NCBI RefSeq assembly: GCF_002078875.1
Contig: NC_034424.1
Location: forward strand, 4,224,018-4,288,017
DNA length: 64,000 nt
Origin: Numida meleagris
Taxonomy: Eukaryota > Chordata > Aves > Galliformes > Numididae
Direction of reading: 5' to 3'
The translations under genes were made by a program, and so were the position numbers. Of the stretch, positions 47,505-61,492 are shown in pieces. Under the pieces are notes generated by a model. That model saw only the letters and a program-made list of their open reading frames with translations, did no database searches and was not told the origin of the DNA. How positions within the stretch are numbered: the first letter of the stretch is position 1; every line of letters starts with the position of its first letter.

Positions 47505-50400
47505 TGTTTTTGTGAGGAAAGCACTTTAGGATACAGGATTGGGCCACCCTTGGTGGTTTGGCTTTTACAGTGTCAAGTCCACATGTTGAGTTTCTCAGGC
47601 TGTATTTAGTCTCTGCACAGAGAAATTTGATATTTGTATTGATTTTAACCAGAGAGTAAATACAATGGGCTGTATCCTCTACTGTTTTATACCTCCTCAG
47701 GGCAATATCCTGGAGAGCCAATAGGATTGCTTGGGATGTCATTCAGGCTAGAGTATGGCCCTTTAATATTTGTTCAAAGGAAAAAAACTTTTCATTATTG
47801 AATATCCATTCTGGAGTTTGTTTTTCCAAATGCACTAACACAAATCAGTATGCTCTTTCCAGATGTCCTGGGATGTCTCTGACTCAGAGGAAGTCCATGG
47901 GCTCCCCACAGAGGTAAAACTGCCTCCATCTTTGGCAGTAATCACAGGAAGGCAGAGGAAAATAGGAATTTTTCATTCTTCTTTCTGCTTGCAAGCAGTG
48001 CCTATTAAGCATAATCAGGAAATTCTAGGGAGAGATTTTATAACGTAATCCAACAAGGATAGTCCCATTTAGTTTCTATAGAAAGTCTGTAGGCAATGTT
48101 CTAGGAAAACCCACTGAGATTTCTGAGGGTAATGTATCACAGCAAATGACCTCTTTAAAGTTTAGCAGACAGGCAAGATGTGAGAGAGCACATACTCCTT
48201 ATGCTACAAATGAGGATGGGGTCATGTGTGTTTACAAATCAGCCCTTTATTAAAATCCTCTCTAATAGGGTTTTCCTTAGCACAGCTCTGGTTCAGATTA
48301 GCTGATCTGGATGTGAGGGGCAGCAGTAACAGCAGCGCATTAACTTAGTGCCTGGGTGACTCTCATTGAGTCCAGAGAGACCGACTTCCACCAGTAGTAA
48401 TGAGCCAAGCAGGAGAGCTCCTTCCCCAGTACTGCTCTGACGTATTGGTAACCCCAGTGATCCCATCTCAGCTCACATTATAGCATACTCCTATTAAAAG
48501 CTCCAATTTGAAACATCAAGATATCGTATGGGATGTGAAGGCCAAGCTGTTAAGTTTCACTGTTGGCTCCCATTGAACGCATTTAGATGTTACGTAGGCT
48601 GTCTTCATCAAGTACAGTCCTTGCCTTAAATCTTGGTACTTACTAACCAAGCTGTATTTTTTTCTTTTTCTTTTTCCTTCCTATCCTTCTGGATATCTGA
48701 GACCAAGGTACTCAATGCTGCTACATCTGTGCTTGCAGAGCACACTGCTGTTGATAGATTTTCGTGCATGAGCTGAGCAGTAGGAGGTATCTCCTGAGAT
48801 CCCATCCCTTTCACCTGCACAAAGAGCTAGCATAGCCCCCAGTGAATGCTTTTATTCCAGAATAGCATCAGGACAGTGTGGCCCAATTGGCAGAGTATTT
48901 GGAAGACCTGTGCTCGCACCCCAGGTGTCCTGCTGGGTGACATTGCTCAAGGCATATCGTGTTCCCACACCTGACTCATGAAACTCAGTGATACAGACCT
49001 CATTCAGAAAGTGCTGTGAGAGCTCTTATCATCAGTGTCCAAGACCTGGTGGTTTTATGGTATGTTACTTAAACCATGCACAAGGTCCTTCCAGCACGAC
49101 TTTAGGTCACCGCCCAGAGAGAGTAGGCCCATCCTGTTAGCGTAATCCAGCTCTTACATGCCCTCACGCTCACCCTCATCACCTGTAAATTCCTCACTGC
49201 TTCATTATCTTTGCATTTGGTTCATCAAAGCTCTGGACATGGTAAGCATCTGTAATAAAGCACAAAAGCTGATCACTGTCCCTCTTTGCATTTACTCCCA
49301 TGCGGGTGGGACGTGCTTACACCACTCCAGCTGCTCCCACCAGCCGATGCTTTGAGCCTTGGCACCAGCTCTGAGGTTGGCCTCATCTTCCAGTTGCCCC
49401 ATGCCACTCCAGTACAAGGCCCCAGTGAAGCCAGCAACAAGCAGAACACTCTGTGCCCAGGGCTGAATTTGGCCCATTATTTACAAATAATTTAAAGCAA
49501 TTCTGTAAATGTTTTTATGCCCAGAGGTCTGGGGATGATTTACAGCTCTCTCAAATTGTGTAGACCCTTGATCTGGTGGTGTCACTCACAGTAATGGGAT
49601 GTCTCAGCTGTCCAAACAGAGACATGCTTTAAATGTTAAAAATGTTCTGGGATCGATTTTTCTGTGTTTATAGTAAATGCCTTGATTAGATTCTCTTGTA
49701 GGCACTTCAAAGGCAGACTCTCACTCAGACTTTCCCTATTATGAAATCTAGTTTTTTCTTTGCTCTCTTTTTTATTTTTTCCCTCCCTTAAATGAATGTA
49801 ATGCTTGAGAAAGGTGACTGATTGATGGCCTTGAGAACTGAGGCTTTCTGGAAAAGCATCTAGGGACATGGTTCTGCTGCTTGACCTCCATGCAGTGGGG
49901 TGTTCTCTGAAAGCAGAGGGGCGAGTGAGACATGGATCTCCTTGGGACATAAGGGTTACTAAGCCTGCCACTTCCCAGCCTCAACACTAAGCTGTTTAGC
50001 TTTATGCTTTGGTAAGACTCAGTCAGATGTCATCTTTGTTTTATGTATATTGAGACTGGGAGGAACCAGGCAACTTGGCAGAGCTGGGAGAGCCTGCACA
50101 GCAGAGGTGGGGATGGACAAAAGGGTCACAGGTGGATACTTCAATCTCACTTTATTCCTTCATCAGATCTCTGCATCTCTATCAAAAAAATGAATGCAGG
50201 AATGAGGTATTTTTGTGAAGTGTGCTCTGAACCAGATTGGGACCATCAGTTCATTTCACATCCATCACTAACCAGCCATTAAACACAAAGGCTTTCATTC
50301 TCACTATTGACCTGGTCTGTAATCAGACCAGAGACCTTGAAATGCAAATAGCATTTTATCCTATTAATAGAACCCTGAGCTATCCGATTCCCTAGTTTTG
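47505..50400. other. Unique non-coding DNA
   Basis: No gene or interspersed repeat is recognised. A 51-nt segment at 47863-47913 starts with ATG directly after CTTTCCAG and ends CACAGAG before GTAAAA, open in phase 0 (MSWDVSDSEEVHGLPTE). The signals are weak and I do not call it a gene. A pyrimidine tract lies at 48655-48690. Confidence 0.45.
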
Positions 50401-50443
50401 TCCTTTTTTCTTTCTTTTCTTTTTTCATTATTTTTATTTTTAG
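50401..50443 (+). repeat. Polypyrimidine tract ending in AG
   Basis: About 40 T/C-rich bases close with TTTTTAG. It has acceptor form without a partner donor that gives an open frame. Confidence 0.8.
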
Positions 50444-53400
50444 TGGAAATATCCCACTTTAATCTATGCATCTCCACTGTTCTCCAGGAGACCAAGTATA
50501 CTTGATGGGCATTGCACAAACAAGTATGACACTAAGAGCTTTTGACCTAGTATGAAAGGATTGGTCTAATTATCACTAATGAACTTACTTTAAAAAAAAT
50601 CATTTCATTTGCAACTTATCCTTCTGAATGCTTTCTCCGCTCCTCCTCTTGGGTCAAGATGATCAGCCTTCCTTTCCTACCTCACACGCTCTTTTTTCCT
50701 GACCCTTCTCACTGGCAGATGTGAACATTTCATCTAAGATGCCACAAGGTCGTACACAGTAAACAAGTAACATGCGCCTTCTATTTCACTTGACAATATC
50801 AAAGAGAAATATACATGCACTGTGACAGAACAGAGCTGCACAGATGGGAGGAAAAATTCACCAGTTTTTTTTTCTCCAGATTTTGATGGTTAATTTGTGA
50901 CAAGATAATTTCACTCAGAAACACATGGTAGAGGAGAGGTGAATGGGAGGACTGGATGATCTTGTCAGAAGACCCTCTTGTGTTCATTTGGCTTAGAAGC
51001 AAAGGAGTTAGAGAAGCTCTTAGATTCAGAGAAGATTATTTCACAGCAGAGATCAGATCACGTGGAGAGTTCAGAGTATTCGGGAGCAAGAAAGTCTTGG
51101 AAATGCATGCTCTTCTGAAAACTTTGACAGTCATGTGGGGATGAATCCCATTTGATGTCATCCCTGCTAGTCCAAAGAGTCTGTACCTCTGTACTGCTCA
51201 ATTTTCTTTGTGCATGCACTTTTGCATGCCAGTACCACATTGATTTAGATCTCCCCAGGCCTTTTCACTGGCCAATGTCTTCACAGTACATTTTTGTTGT
51301 GCAGTTTCATGCCATGGAAGTTCAGCGTACCGTAGCTACCCAGCAGAACTTCCAGTTTTCTTCAATAGAAGAAAGGTATTATCCTGGCCAAGCTCTGGGG
51401 CTTTCCTATCCCCAGGGGATCAAGTTGTTTCTGCCTGTAGAAATCACTCTGCTTCTCTATTAAATGATGGCTAATGTCCTTTCATACCCTTAAAAATAAA
51501 TGTGGGACAACACCAATCCCCATTCTTTGATTTTCAAGGACTATACTTGTGAATTATCAACTCATCTCTATTGTAACAAACCTACAAATTCTGTTGAAAG
51601 GGACCCTAGCTTTTGGATAATGTTTCAACATCAACTCTCTTCCAAGGGAAGCCTTCCTACACTGTCACAACTGGTGGCCTCTGCACCACTCTTGTTTTGT
51701 TTGGATCATGTCTAACCAAGTTTTGCACTAAAATAGAGCCAGGCAAGAGACTTTCGGGGTATTACCAGTTCTCTGGGCACAGTGATGGACAGACCCAGAT
51801 GGTAATTTCAGGCATGGAAAAGGGTTAGGAAGCATGTAATAAGCCCCAGTCAGCTAGGTACTAATCCTTTAAGAGCCTAGACTAGTTATGAAGAAGAGCA
51901 TATTCAATGTAAGAAATAATTCAGGGTCATGACAAAGCAGAAGGAAGCTGCTTGTGTGTGAGTGCATTTGTGTGTGCCTGGGAGCACTGCTTATGTTCTG
52001 TAATGTCTCTTTGCAACATGCATTTTGGATATCGCATTTTAAACCCGTTAAGCGTGAGAAGCAGTTATACTCGGTAGCTAAATCAAGAAATTAACTCCTA
52101 TCATATAACTTGCTTCCGTTCATTCATTTAGTGAATTTTGGGCTAATGAAGGGATATGAGTTGACCATTCCTTATTTTAAGGAACTTTAATCGAGGAAAA
52201 GTCTGTAGCGCATTTTCTCCTATAGTACTTGCCCACCCTAGTGTTTTTGTGCTGACCTTGGCTAGTTTGAGAGAATTTTGATTTTCTTGGGACTTCATTT
52301 TCCTTATTGCAACTATCTGCCGGGGAAGCAGCTATGACTGTGGTTTCTTTGAGGAGGATAACAGAGACCTCGGAAACCAAGAGGGCAGCATTAACTCACT
52401 GCCATCTGGAACCACACTGAAATCTTTCTGGTAATGAACTCTCTACATCTCATAGTCACATCAGACCTTAGTTAATTTATTCTATGATATTTCTCTCTGT
52501 GCTTCTCCCCAGAATGCATCTTCTCTCCTTGTTTCCTTTACTAAATATCATTGTAACTAGGTTTTGTTTGTAAACCACACAGTACAATTATTTGTGTGCC
52601 AGCATCACCAATGTTGTCTTTAAAGGTGGAAAAAAGAGAGGTAAAATAACACTAAGCTTACTCAGTGCCACTCAGCAAGCTCACTGGAGAAACTGATGCA
52701 GTGTTAGGTCCTTGGTTCACTATGACCAGGTGGAGGTGAAACAGTGCAAATGTGCTTTGACCAGAATAGAATTGGTGGGTGGATTTTCTTGTAGGAACTA
52801 ACAGCCAGGGGTTTACTTATATCTTTCACCAGTACCCAAGCACATGTTGGTTGAGCAGGAATAGCAAGGCACGTTATAACTCAGCTGCATTTGCAGTTGC
52901 ATTTGCTACCAGTTTATTTTCAATCCTGAGCACTTGCCTGCCTGTCCAGGCACAAAGAACGGAATGATGGGAGTGGGGAAAGCACAGGTAATGTTTCTAA
53001 ATGGTAAATTGCTTCTGAGCTCTTGAACATGCTGTCACTCAGGATCCTTGTCGTGATGGCTGCCTCGGGCTTTTGTTCTGCCTGTAGGGCTGTGCTGAGA
53101 GCTCACAGGGACTCTGCAACATGCTTCCCTCCTCGGGCAGGATCTGGGGCTGGGTTGGCAGGTAGTCACCGAGGCAGGAGAATAGTAAGCACAGCCAAAA
53201 ATACTGTTTTAAAGGAGTGCTCTGGAAATTATGGTGCAGCCAGACCATCACAAGGCTTTGGATGAGTGTTGAAGATGTTACTGCCACTTCTTCACTAGAA
53301 GGGTAATGGGTGTCTTCTTCTTACCAATAGCATACAGGGACACAAAGGCAAAAAGTGAACGTACAGTCAGATATAGCACCTCACCCAAAAAGGTCCATAA

Positions 53401-56400
53401 CTGCTTTGAATTACTTTAATTTGGCTGCTGGTGATTGTCTGTCCATCTCCTTTGGGCAGAACTCAGGAAAGGCAGCCCAGCACAGCAGGGTCAGGAGAAG
53501 ACTCTACTTAATCAAATTCAAGTGGGATGCAAGAAGTGCCTTATCTTTACATACAAGGAGTTCCATTTCATGTAAGTTCTCTGAACCTTGGGTTTATTCA
53601 CTTTGACTGGAAATCATGTGAGAACAGACTTTCCTTGTGAGATGTTGAGCCGCCACCCATCCCCAGCTGCATGATGTCTTTTTAAGCATGACTTCCTACT
53701 ATGTCAGAACAAGATCTGAAGTGTATACTTACCAATGGCCTCAACTGGGAAATATACATGTAGAAGGGCCGTGTTACAAGCCAGTCATTTTCTTTCAGCA
53801 GGAACTTTCCGCCCAAAATGGGTCCCCTCTGTGTTATGTGCCTGACCCAATACATGACAGCAATGGTCCTCAGAGCTATTTATTGTCATGCATGTATGGA
53901 ATGTGTCTGGATTGGAATTTATGTTTGCTTTTTTGGAGGTTTCCTTTTTTTTCTAGGAGGATAGGAAGCCATGATGCTTTGCTCTAGTATTTTATTTCTC
54001 AGCCAGCCTCTGTTGCTTGAGTTGCCCTTTATTGCAAGTCTCCCTTTGTTCCCTAAGGGTCACCGAGGTACGCTGAGAAGGCTGAGAGTTTTGCACAATT
54101 TAAAATGTCACATCAAAGCACAGAATTCGTCCTAGCCCAAAGACATAGGCTAGAGATTGCTTATACTTCATTCTTGATTATCTCTTAGGTCAAGGTCACT
54201 GCTAGAAGGAATAGCATTTGGAAAGCTCCTTGGGCTTTGCCTCTGTCGCTGACCTTCTCTGCAGCCTGAAGCAAGTCACTTCATTCTTCAGGATTTCTGC
54301 TTCCCCTTCCACCTTTCCTTCATTTGTTTGAACGGTGTGTGCTTGAGGCCAGGCAGTATTTCTAAGGGTGCGTATCTCACCTCAAGCGACAGAGTTCTGA
54401 TTTCATTTGGGGCATCAGCTACTGTAGCACAGAAGAATGAACTCTTTCCTGCCTTGTCTCTCCCACCAAGTGCTTTGGTACCAGAATGAAGTGGCATTTA
54501 ATGAGCAAGCAATGCTGCCTTGCAGTTAATGTCAAGGGAGAAAGAGGGAGATGATGAGATTACTTACTAGGTATGCCTTTCTTCTCATGTGTAGCAACCC
54601 TGTGCTTTTGGAAAGAAAGATGCAAGATTCTCATCTGGAGTCCCAAGGTGTTCATATACCAGCAGAGCCCATAGACCATGGATCTTTTTGAGCAACTCGC
54701 AATAACAGTTTGAGCTGTAACAGGCAGCAGAGTATGCTGGGGGTAGCAGGATTAATGGAACCCAGTGGGAGAGAAATTGCATCATTATCTGCTGATGATA
54801 TGATCCAGACCTTTCAGCAGAAGCATAGGTGTGTTCCAGAGAGGGCTCATCATCTGGCTTAGGCTCTAGCCATCTCCTTCAATTGCAAGACATTTTCAGG
54901 TGTTGGCTTGTGGAAAATAGAATTTTTTAAAGGAAAGGTTTGAAGATAGCTTGAGCACTCCTAGAGGACAGTGAAAGTAGAGGCAAGTCATATTAATTGT
55001 TAAAATCAAGCTGAGCTGAAGCCGTTTGGAAAAAAATCACCATTCTGACTGCAGTCCCTTGTATCACAGCAAGACCCAGAAATCCAGCTCACAAAGCATT
55101 AGACTGTGCACCAGCTCATGTAGCCACCTCTGGAAAGGACACTGCAGATGCACTGTGCATTATACTTGTACCCTGATGCCCACACAAACATGCCATCCCC
55201 CTCCCTGCAGCAAATGCACACCTAGTTTTGTTAGGAATTCTTGGCAAGGAATTTCCTTTCTGAACCAACACAGTCGTGGGACTTAGTGCAAAAAACCCAG
55301 CCACATAAGTTATATTCAGACTTAGTCCAACAGTCTTTCCTGACACATGTGCTTTCTATCCCCTAATGTGGAGAGGAAATGATATACATTTATCTAATGC
55401 AATCAGTGATAGTTGCATATATTAACAGGTAGCGAAGCGTGAACAAGAATTCTGCAAAGAAAGAGGTTAAATATTGTGATAGCTTACCCAAAACAACACT
55501 GACAAAACCCAGACTTCTGAATTCCAACCTGTGAGGGAGGTAATTCAGAAGATCGGAGCAAGTCTAGGGTTTGGGGTTTGACTTTGTATTTTATTTTCTT
55601 GGAGCAGTACAATTTGTAAGTAAAAACCAGAGCAGTTTTCTGGAAGAGTGGCCACCCTTTTGCCTCCAAGGAAGCTAATGACTCATCTACCAATTCAGCA
55701 GGAGTCAGGAGATAGTCATCTTACTGTAATATCTTTTGTCTTTCTCCACCGACACCTCATTGATGGGCAATTTTTCTAAACAACAGCAAAATTGCAGTGC
55801 CTGCTTCTCTGTCAATAAATTCCATTATTTCACATGGAGGTTGGTAGCATAGCTAGAAAATGCCAAAGTGATTACATTGAGGAACTACAGATCTGTGGTC
55901 TGAGCACTCTATAAATCTATGGACAAAGTTTGATAAAGCACGTTGATACTTTATCTGACAACAGCCTGTCTAGATTTACGGGGCTCAAAGCTGTTTGCAC
56001 TGTCATCATCCTTGATTCAATTAATGCAACCACACTTCACATCCCCACACTTCTTTTTTGTTGGACTAAATGTGATCTTGACACTCTCCTCTCATCTTTA
56101 ATGAGCAAAATATAAAGTGAAGGAATCAGCCAAAGAATAATAGTATGGCTCCGGAGCTGGTAGGATAATGCAATCAAGCACTTTCAGGTTAATGTGCAGA
56201 GTGATCCATGGAGAATTTGCTTCAGTGCTGGGGTGCCATCAGTTTTCCCCTTAATCTTTTGTAGTCCTAATGATGAGCAGCAAAATCAGATGAAATGGTG
56301 GCAGGTTTAAAAAATGTTGCACTTCGCTTTTTCATTTGTTTTAAAGTTCCTAGGATTAGGGCACCAGAAGACAAGGAGAACAAGCAGAATTTATGGTGTG

Positions 56401-58500
56401 CTTTAGTACAGCTGGGACGAAGACTAGGGAAGAAGGTCCTTGGTTACAACATCAGGGGCACACATCACTATCCTGATTTTGTGTTCTGGAAGTGACAGCA
56501 CAGTGGGAGAACAGTCTTGGTACAAGGGCTGTACTGAGTGTAGCTTTTGAGGAACTATTCTTAAAGCCTTGATTTGTGAGGAGAAAGGACTCGTGTATGA
56601 GGGGCATGTCACAGTATGGTGTGGCAAGGTGCAGGTTTATAGCAGCCTGCCTGTCTCCTGCTTTCTCTTTACCACAGATAGAGGCAATAATGCACTCCTG
56701 CAACTTGCTCTGACTTTGTCTTTATTTGCTTTATTAGAGGAAAAGAGTTTATTTAATGCTTGCTCTTGCATTGATATTTCAGGCTCAATTTTACATCCCT
56801 TAAAGCCCCCAGAGTCTCTCTGGGATGAGAATTCAGGACTTGTCCTGTATTCCCGCTGGGAATTTAGGGAGTGCTAGAGTGGAATAAGATTTCTGGTGTT
56901 GGCGTGCATTGCAATTGTGTGTGAGGTAATGTCTTTCCATGGAAGAAATCATGTAAAGCAGTCGACCTGGAGGATTAGGACTGTTTGCTGTGATTTCTGC
57001 CCAAGAAGAGGGAGTTTCTCCTGACCATGCCTGGTAAAGTTCGAAGACTGAAGTGACACATGAGAAGTGCACAGGCTTCATGATGGCCCCGAGGCAGGGA
57101 CAGATTCCCCCTGTAGCATCTGTGTCACACTGTGGAGATTGCTTACTTTCCCCTGACACCATGTAACTCCTCTCTGCTCCCTGACAGGAATACAATTTAC
57201 TGCAATTTACTATAAATCCTCATAAAAGCCCTTCTCTTGTGACACACTCAGTCAGAAACCCTAAAAATGACTGACAGGTTCTTCATAAATATTTATGATC
57301 TCTAAAAAAAGATTGAAAGAAAGAAAAGTTAGCTTCTCCCCCTCCATGAAGTTTGACGGCAGGTTTCCCGCAGCGGCCTGGCCTGCCCTTGTGGGAAGGG
57401 CCTGGGGAAAAGGCCTCAATAGAACTGGGAGCTATTCCCCATGTCCCACATGTGCCCAGACCATCCAGCTGGACTGCATCAGCAGGGTTGCGTCCCCAGG
57501 CATGGCCCTTTGGGATGGTAGACCCATAGCTTGCTTGCTCATGGCTTTAAACCCAGTGAGACACTGAGTACAGGAGGCCTCTGAAACAGTAGGAAATGGC
57601 CCCGGCAGGCAGAGCTGCTTTCGTGCCTGGCACAGGGCTGCTGTGCTTGGTCATTTCCACCTTCGTCACCATGAGAAAGGCAGTTAGAACCCAAAGAGGG
57701 CCCTTCAGGGCCACATTCCCAAGAGAAAGAACGCATGTGCATTTGAGCCTGTCTATTAAGCGCTTTGGGGCTGATTAAGAGTTTATATCCATTTTATTCT
57801 GCTAATTTGACTCTTTTTCTTGTTCAGTTTATAAACAGTTTTGGCATTTACTGCTCTTAGTTTGGGAGGGAAAAAGTGGAATGGGTTTGAACCAAGCAAA
57901 GTATCAGGGCTTTGCGATGTAGGGTTGAGCCAGCAGAGGAAATCTGAATGCGGTAAATTAAGAGAACGCTCCTCAGATGAAACTGTCTCCCAATCATAAG
58001 TCATGTGACGATAAATTTCAGCTGAGTGACAACAATATTAACAAACTGAATATAAGATTGATGTGCATCACAGGTCCATGAATGCAAAATAAAAGGGAAA
58101 GGCTTGCTATCCTGTGATAGGCAAAGTATAAATATGTATCACTTGGTTCTAAAGTGAGTTATGATTACATTTTCCTACTTGTACCTGAAATCTGTAGAGG
58201 TTATTCATCTTATCCCTATATCAGCCTTGACAGTTATAGCCATGCGGTGCATACGGCATAGATACCTGCTCAACAGATAAATCAGCAGGCATGAAGGGAG
58301 CCGTTGTTATCAATTTGATCTTCAGAATAAATATACAAATATGTGTACAGTATTGTTGTCACTGAGAACAATTTCCTTTCTTCTTGCCGATACATTTTTA
58401 AGAGGTTGTTCCAAGAGCCACTTTCGAACAATGCCGGAGGGAGATGGAGGGAAGCACTGATCAAGCAGGAGAACTAGATTTATGGACTGTTGTCTATTTT
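50444..58500. other. Unique non-coding DNA, 8 kb
   Basis: Eight kilobases hold no gene or interspersed repeat that I can recognise, unusually clean even for a bird genome. Minor items are a 38-nt AG/GT segment at 52950-52987, acceptor-like sites near 53800 and 53956, a GC-richer patch at 57350-57720, and an M-box TCATGTGACG at 58001-58010 inside an AT-rich island. Confidence 0.45.
57960..58075. promoter_or_regulatory. Possible enhancer-like island with M-box
   Basis: The island has CCCAATCATAAG (a CCAAT core), TCATGTGACG at 58001-58010 (the MITF-type M-box), then ATAAATTT and AACAATATTAAC (SOX/FOX-like cores). The density of cores in about 110 repeat-free bases is the only evidence. Confidence 0.13.
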
Positions 58501-58531
58501 TTAAGAAAAAAAAAGAAAGAAAAAGAAAAAC
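58501..58531. repeat. A-rich (AAAG-type) low-complexity run
   Basis: A purine run of A with scattered G. No function is evident. Confidence 0.85.
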
Positions 58532-61359
58532 ACTTCCTTCTAGCACTGCTTGTCCTTAGAGTGCAGTGCAAGCTGCCTTGTACTGACGCAGTGGGTGATG
58601 GTAGGGAAGAGAGACGATGGGGACAGCTACGATCAGTGAACATTTGTAAAAGAAAATCTTTCCTGATGAGGCTGAAAGTGGTACTGCCTCTCAACTGGTG
58701 CTAAAGAGCTAAAGGTTTTATGGTGCTGTGGGGACTGCAGTTTAATCCTGATTTACCACGGCAGTTCAGCGAGACTCAGCCAGGCAGCTTGGATGCCACC
58801 AGGACCCTCACTGCATGCAGCTTGGAGGAAAACTAAGGGGACATTTCTTCCTCAGAAAACCAGGGCATGGCAACAGGCACAAGGATGCTCAAACACTGGG
58901 ACCATGCCATTGCACTGTGCTGCAAGTGAGCAGTGAGCTGGGTCCTACAGCCCAAGCTGATGGGTACCAAAATTTAATTTAGGTGTGGAATTCACTCTTC
59001 ACCTCCCTCATGGTGGTCTGTGGCTGCATTACTGCCACTGTACAGAAAGATATATAAGCTGAAGCAGAGATGCAGCCAGTCCCTTGCCCTCATGTTACCA
59101 AATCTCCACAGAGATGACGACAGTATGAAATAGTTATCTCTGACAGATGTGATCTGCTCTCTTATTTTTTGTAAAGCTGGAGAGAATGAGAGTGACTGTA
59201 TAGTTCCCACTTCCAGGTAGGACTGGAATGCAGTCTCCTGGTGACATCTGCCAAAGCCCTGGGGAGAAGGCTCATGTCTGAACCATTTGGGTTTTTTAAA
59301 TTCTCTTTCTTCCGGGAAGGTTTCAGTTACTTAATTAGTACCGTTCATTTAACTCATGTCACAACAGTGCGTGAGGTCCCCGGCAAGGATAGAGGCTCAG
59401 ATTTGCAAGAGGTTAAAAAAGCAAGATTCCAAATAAAGCATTCCTTGGATAGGTCTTTGATAGCTACGAATCATAACCTTGAGGCTCCATCCTACCTTAG
59501 GAGCCTTACCATCCCAAATTCCCATCAGGCAGCCATGTACACAAAGGCTGTAACACTCACAGCCAGATGCCAGGCTGCTGCTCTTGGGTTCGGCACAAAC
59601 CCAGGTTATAAAGCTTTGTGACCCCCTCTCCTTGAGCCACAAAACAAAGATTACACCTTCATTTTTACCCCCTGGAAATACTTCATGAAGTATGGCAAGG
59701 CTTTGATTTTATTTCCCCATGGAAACCTCAGGATTTACTTGGGAAAATCAGAGGTTAATAAAGATGTGTTTGATTTAGAAATGTGAAGCCCAGGTGGAAG
59801 TGCTGGTGAGTCTGAGACACAGGAGGAATAGCAAAGCTGACTCTGAAGGTGGCTGAGGACATCACCTCCAGGCACTCGAGATGCTGCAAGCTGAGTCTGT
59901 TTAACACCATAGGGGGAGAGTCGATGAATTGGATTGTTTTTCTAAATGATGATACTTTAATGAAAAACAACTTCTGTCCTTCAGCCGTAAGAGCTATTCC
60001 TATTCTTGAACTGTGAAGGAGGAGGAGTGAGCAGGAAAATGCCATATGAAATTGTGAAGCTAAATTCAGAGACAGTACATTCTGGCCAACAAGGAAGATG
60101 TAACCGTATATCACAGCATTCTGTTAATGAGGGTTCATTTTTAGCCCAACTTGTCTGCAGTGGAAAACCCTAACATTTAATTTTCATAGAGCTAGAATTG
60201 AAGCTGACTTTAACCTTAGTGTTCTCTACACATTAGATTATTTTTTTTCCGTGGTGTAAATCTCTCTTCTCTAATAGCAATACAGGAGCCATCCCCTCGC
60301 TGTAATAAATGGGTAATGATGACTCATAACTTGTTATATAGCATAATTCCAGACCACAAATGTGCAGCAACCATTGTTGGGAATACGGTGCCTAAAAGGT
60401 ATCTTTGCTTCAGTAAGAGATTTGTGAAAGTATGCTGTCACGTATCAAGATCTCTGCATTTGTACTAAAGTGGTTTTAAAAGGACGAAGGTAAATATCCT
60501 TGCTTCATATCCATTAGAAATGGAAAAAATCAATTTTTCCCTGAATTTATCTCCAGCTTTATTAGTGGCTTACATGGCTGTGGCGATTTCGGCACATATT
60601 TTTTGTTTTGGTTTCAAAACACCTTGAAAATTTGGACTGTAGTATTACAGTGATAGTTTTGCACTTAAAGCCAAAGCAATCCCCTACCAAATGAGCTCTG
60701 AAGGAGAACTCTTCTGTCCCTGTGACACTCAAGCATACTCTAAATCATCACTTTCCCTCATCTGCAGAGATCCTCTGTATCAGTATAAACACAGGACCCA
60801 AAATGATGGCAAATGAGAATGGCAGAAGCTGCCACACACGTTGATACAGATAGGGGAAAGCTGCAGAACAACACCTTGCTCTCCATTTCATGCCCTGCAA
60901 AATGAAGGCAATGTTGCCTTCAAAGGAGGGCTCTGAGGTTTGCCTCCCAAATGTCTGCAAAGTGCTTAAGGGTTGTTGGACGAAAAATGCACAGGAATGG
61001 TAAAGTATCATCATGCTATGACTGCCTGGAGAAATCAGGAATCCTAATGTTAATTAGAGCTAGGTGAATAATTCATAACAGATCATTTATTAAAAGAATG
61101 CTGCCACTTTTTTTTCCTGTTTGCAAATTGTCCGTAAGCAGATGGTGATTTTGCTGGACTGCGTTCATCATTCAAACCTATTTGCTTAATTATTTGGGGG
61201 AGGAAGCTCTGCTCTGTGCCTCACTCAGGAGTAGTTAGCTGAGCGTATTTAATGGTCAGAATCACAGTAAGCATGCTCGCTTTCATTGGACATATTGGTC
61301 ACCTGGGGTGTTCCTGCTCCCAGCTGGATGCACTCACATTTGTAGTGGGGACTCCAGCT
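58532..61359. other. Unique non-coding DNA
   Basis: No gene is recognised. A stretch at 58829-58900 loosely recalls a CR1 interior, but too weakly to call. A palindromic AP-1 site ATGACTCAT lies at 60319-60327. Confidence 0.45.
60319..60327. promoter_or_regulatory. AP-1 site ATGACTCAT
   Basis: A perfect 9-bp bZIP palindrome (core TGACTCA) lies in repeat-free, AT-rich DNA. It is a single motif match, so function is uncertain. Confidence 0.2.
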
Positions 61360-61492
61360 TGAGGGGGAGTCACCATCCCTGGAAGCATTCAAGAAACTGA
61401 GGGAAATGGTCTACTGGGCAATAGTGGTGGTGGGTAGACGGTTGGACTGGAGGATCTTAGAGGTCTTTTCCAACCTTAATGAATCTACGACT
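61360..61492 (+). mobile_element. CR1 LINE, 3' copy
   Basis: GGGGGAGTCACCATCCCTGG, then GTTGGACTGGAGGATCTTAG and TTTTCCAACCTTAATGAATC: a CR1 3' end with moderate divergence and a decayed tail (GAATCTACGACTCC). It is the only interspersed repeat found in the last 16 kb. Confidence 0.92.

Noticed and set aside
47863..47913. 51-nt ATG segment between AG and GT (MSWDVSDSEEVHGLPTE)
   Set aside because: The pyrimidine tract is short, the GTAAAA donor is weak, and pairs of this quality recur many times in the window.
48885..48935. tRNA-like string (GCCCAATTGGCAGAG...)
   Set aside because: It does not fold into a cloverleaf with a TTCRA-containing T arm and paired acceptor stem.
52950..52987. 38-nt segment between TGTCCAG and GTAATG
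   Set aside because: The donor is mediocre and nothing links it to another exon. It is one of many chance pairs.
58829..58900. Possible degraded CR1 interior (ACATTTCTTCCTCAGAAA...)
   Set aside because: Similarity is confined to short T/C- and A-rich strings common in many contexts, and no CR1 3' end follows.
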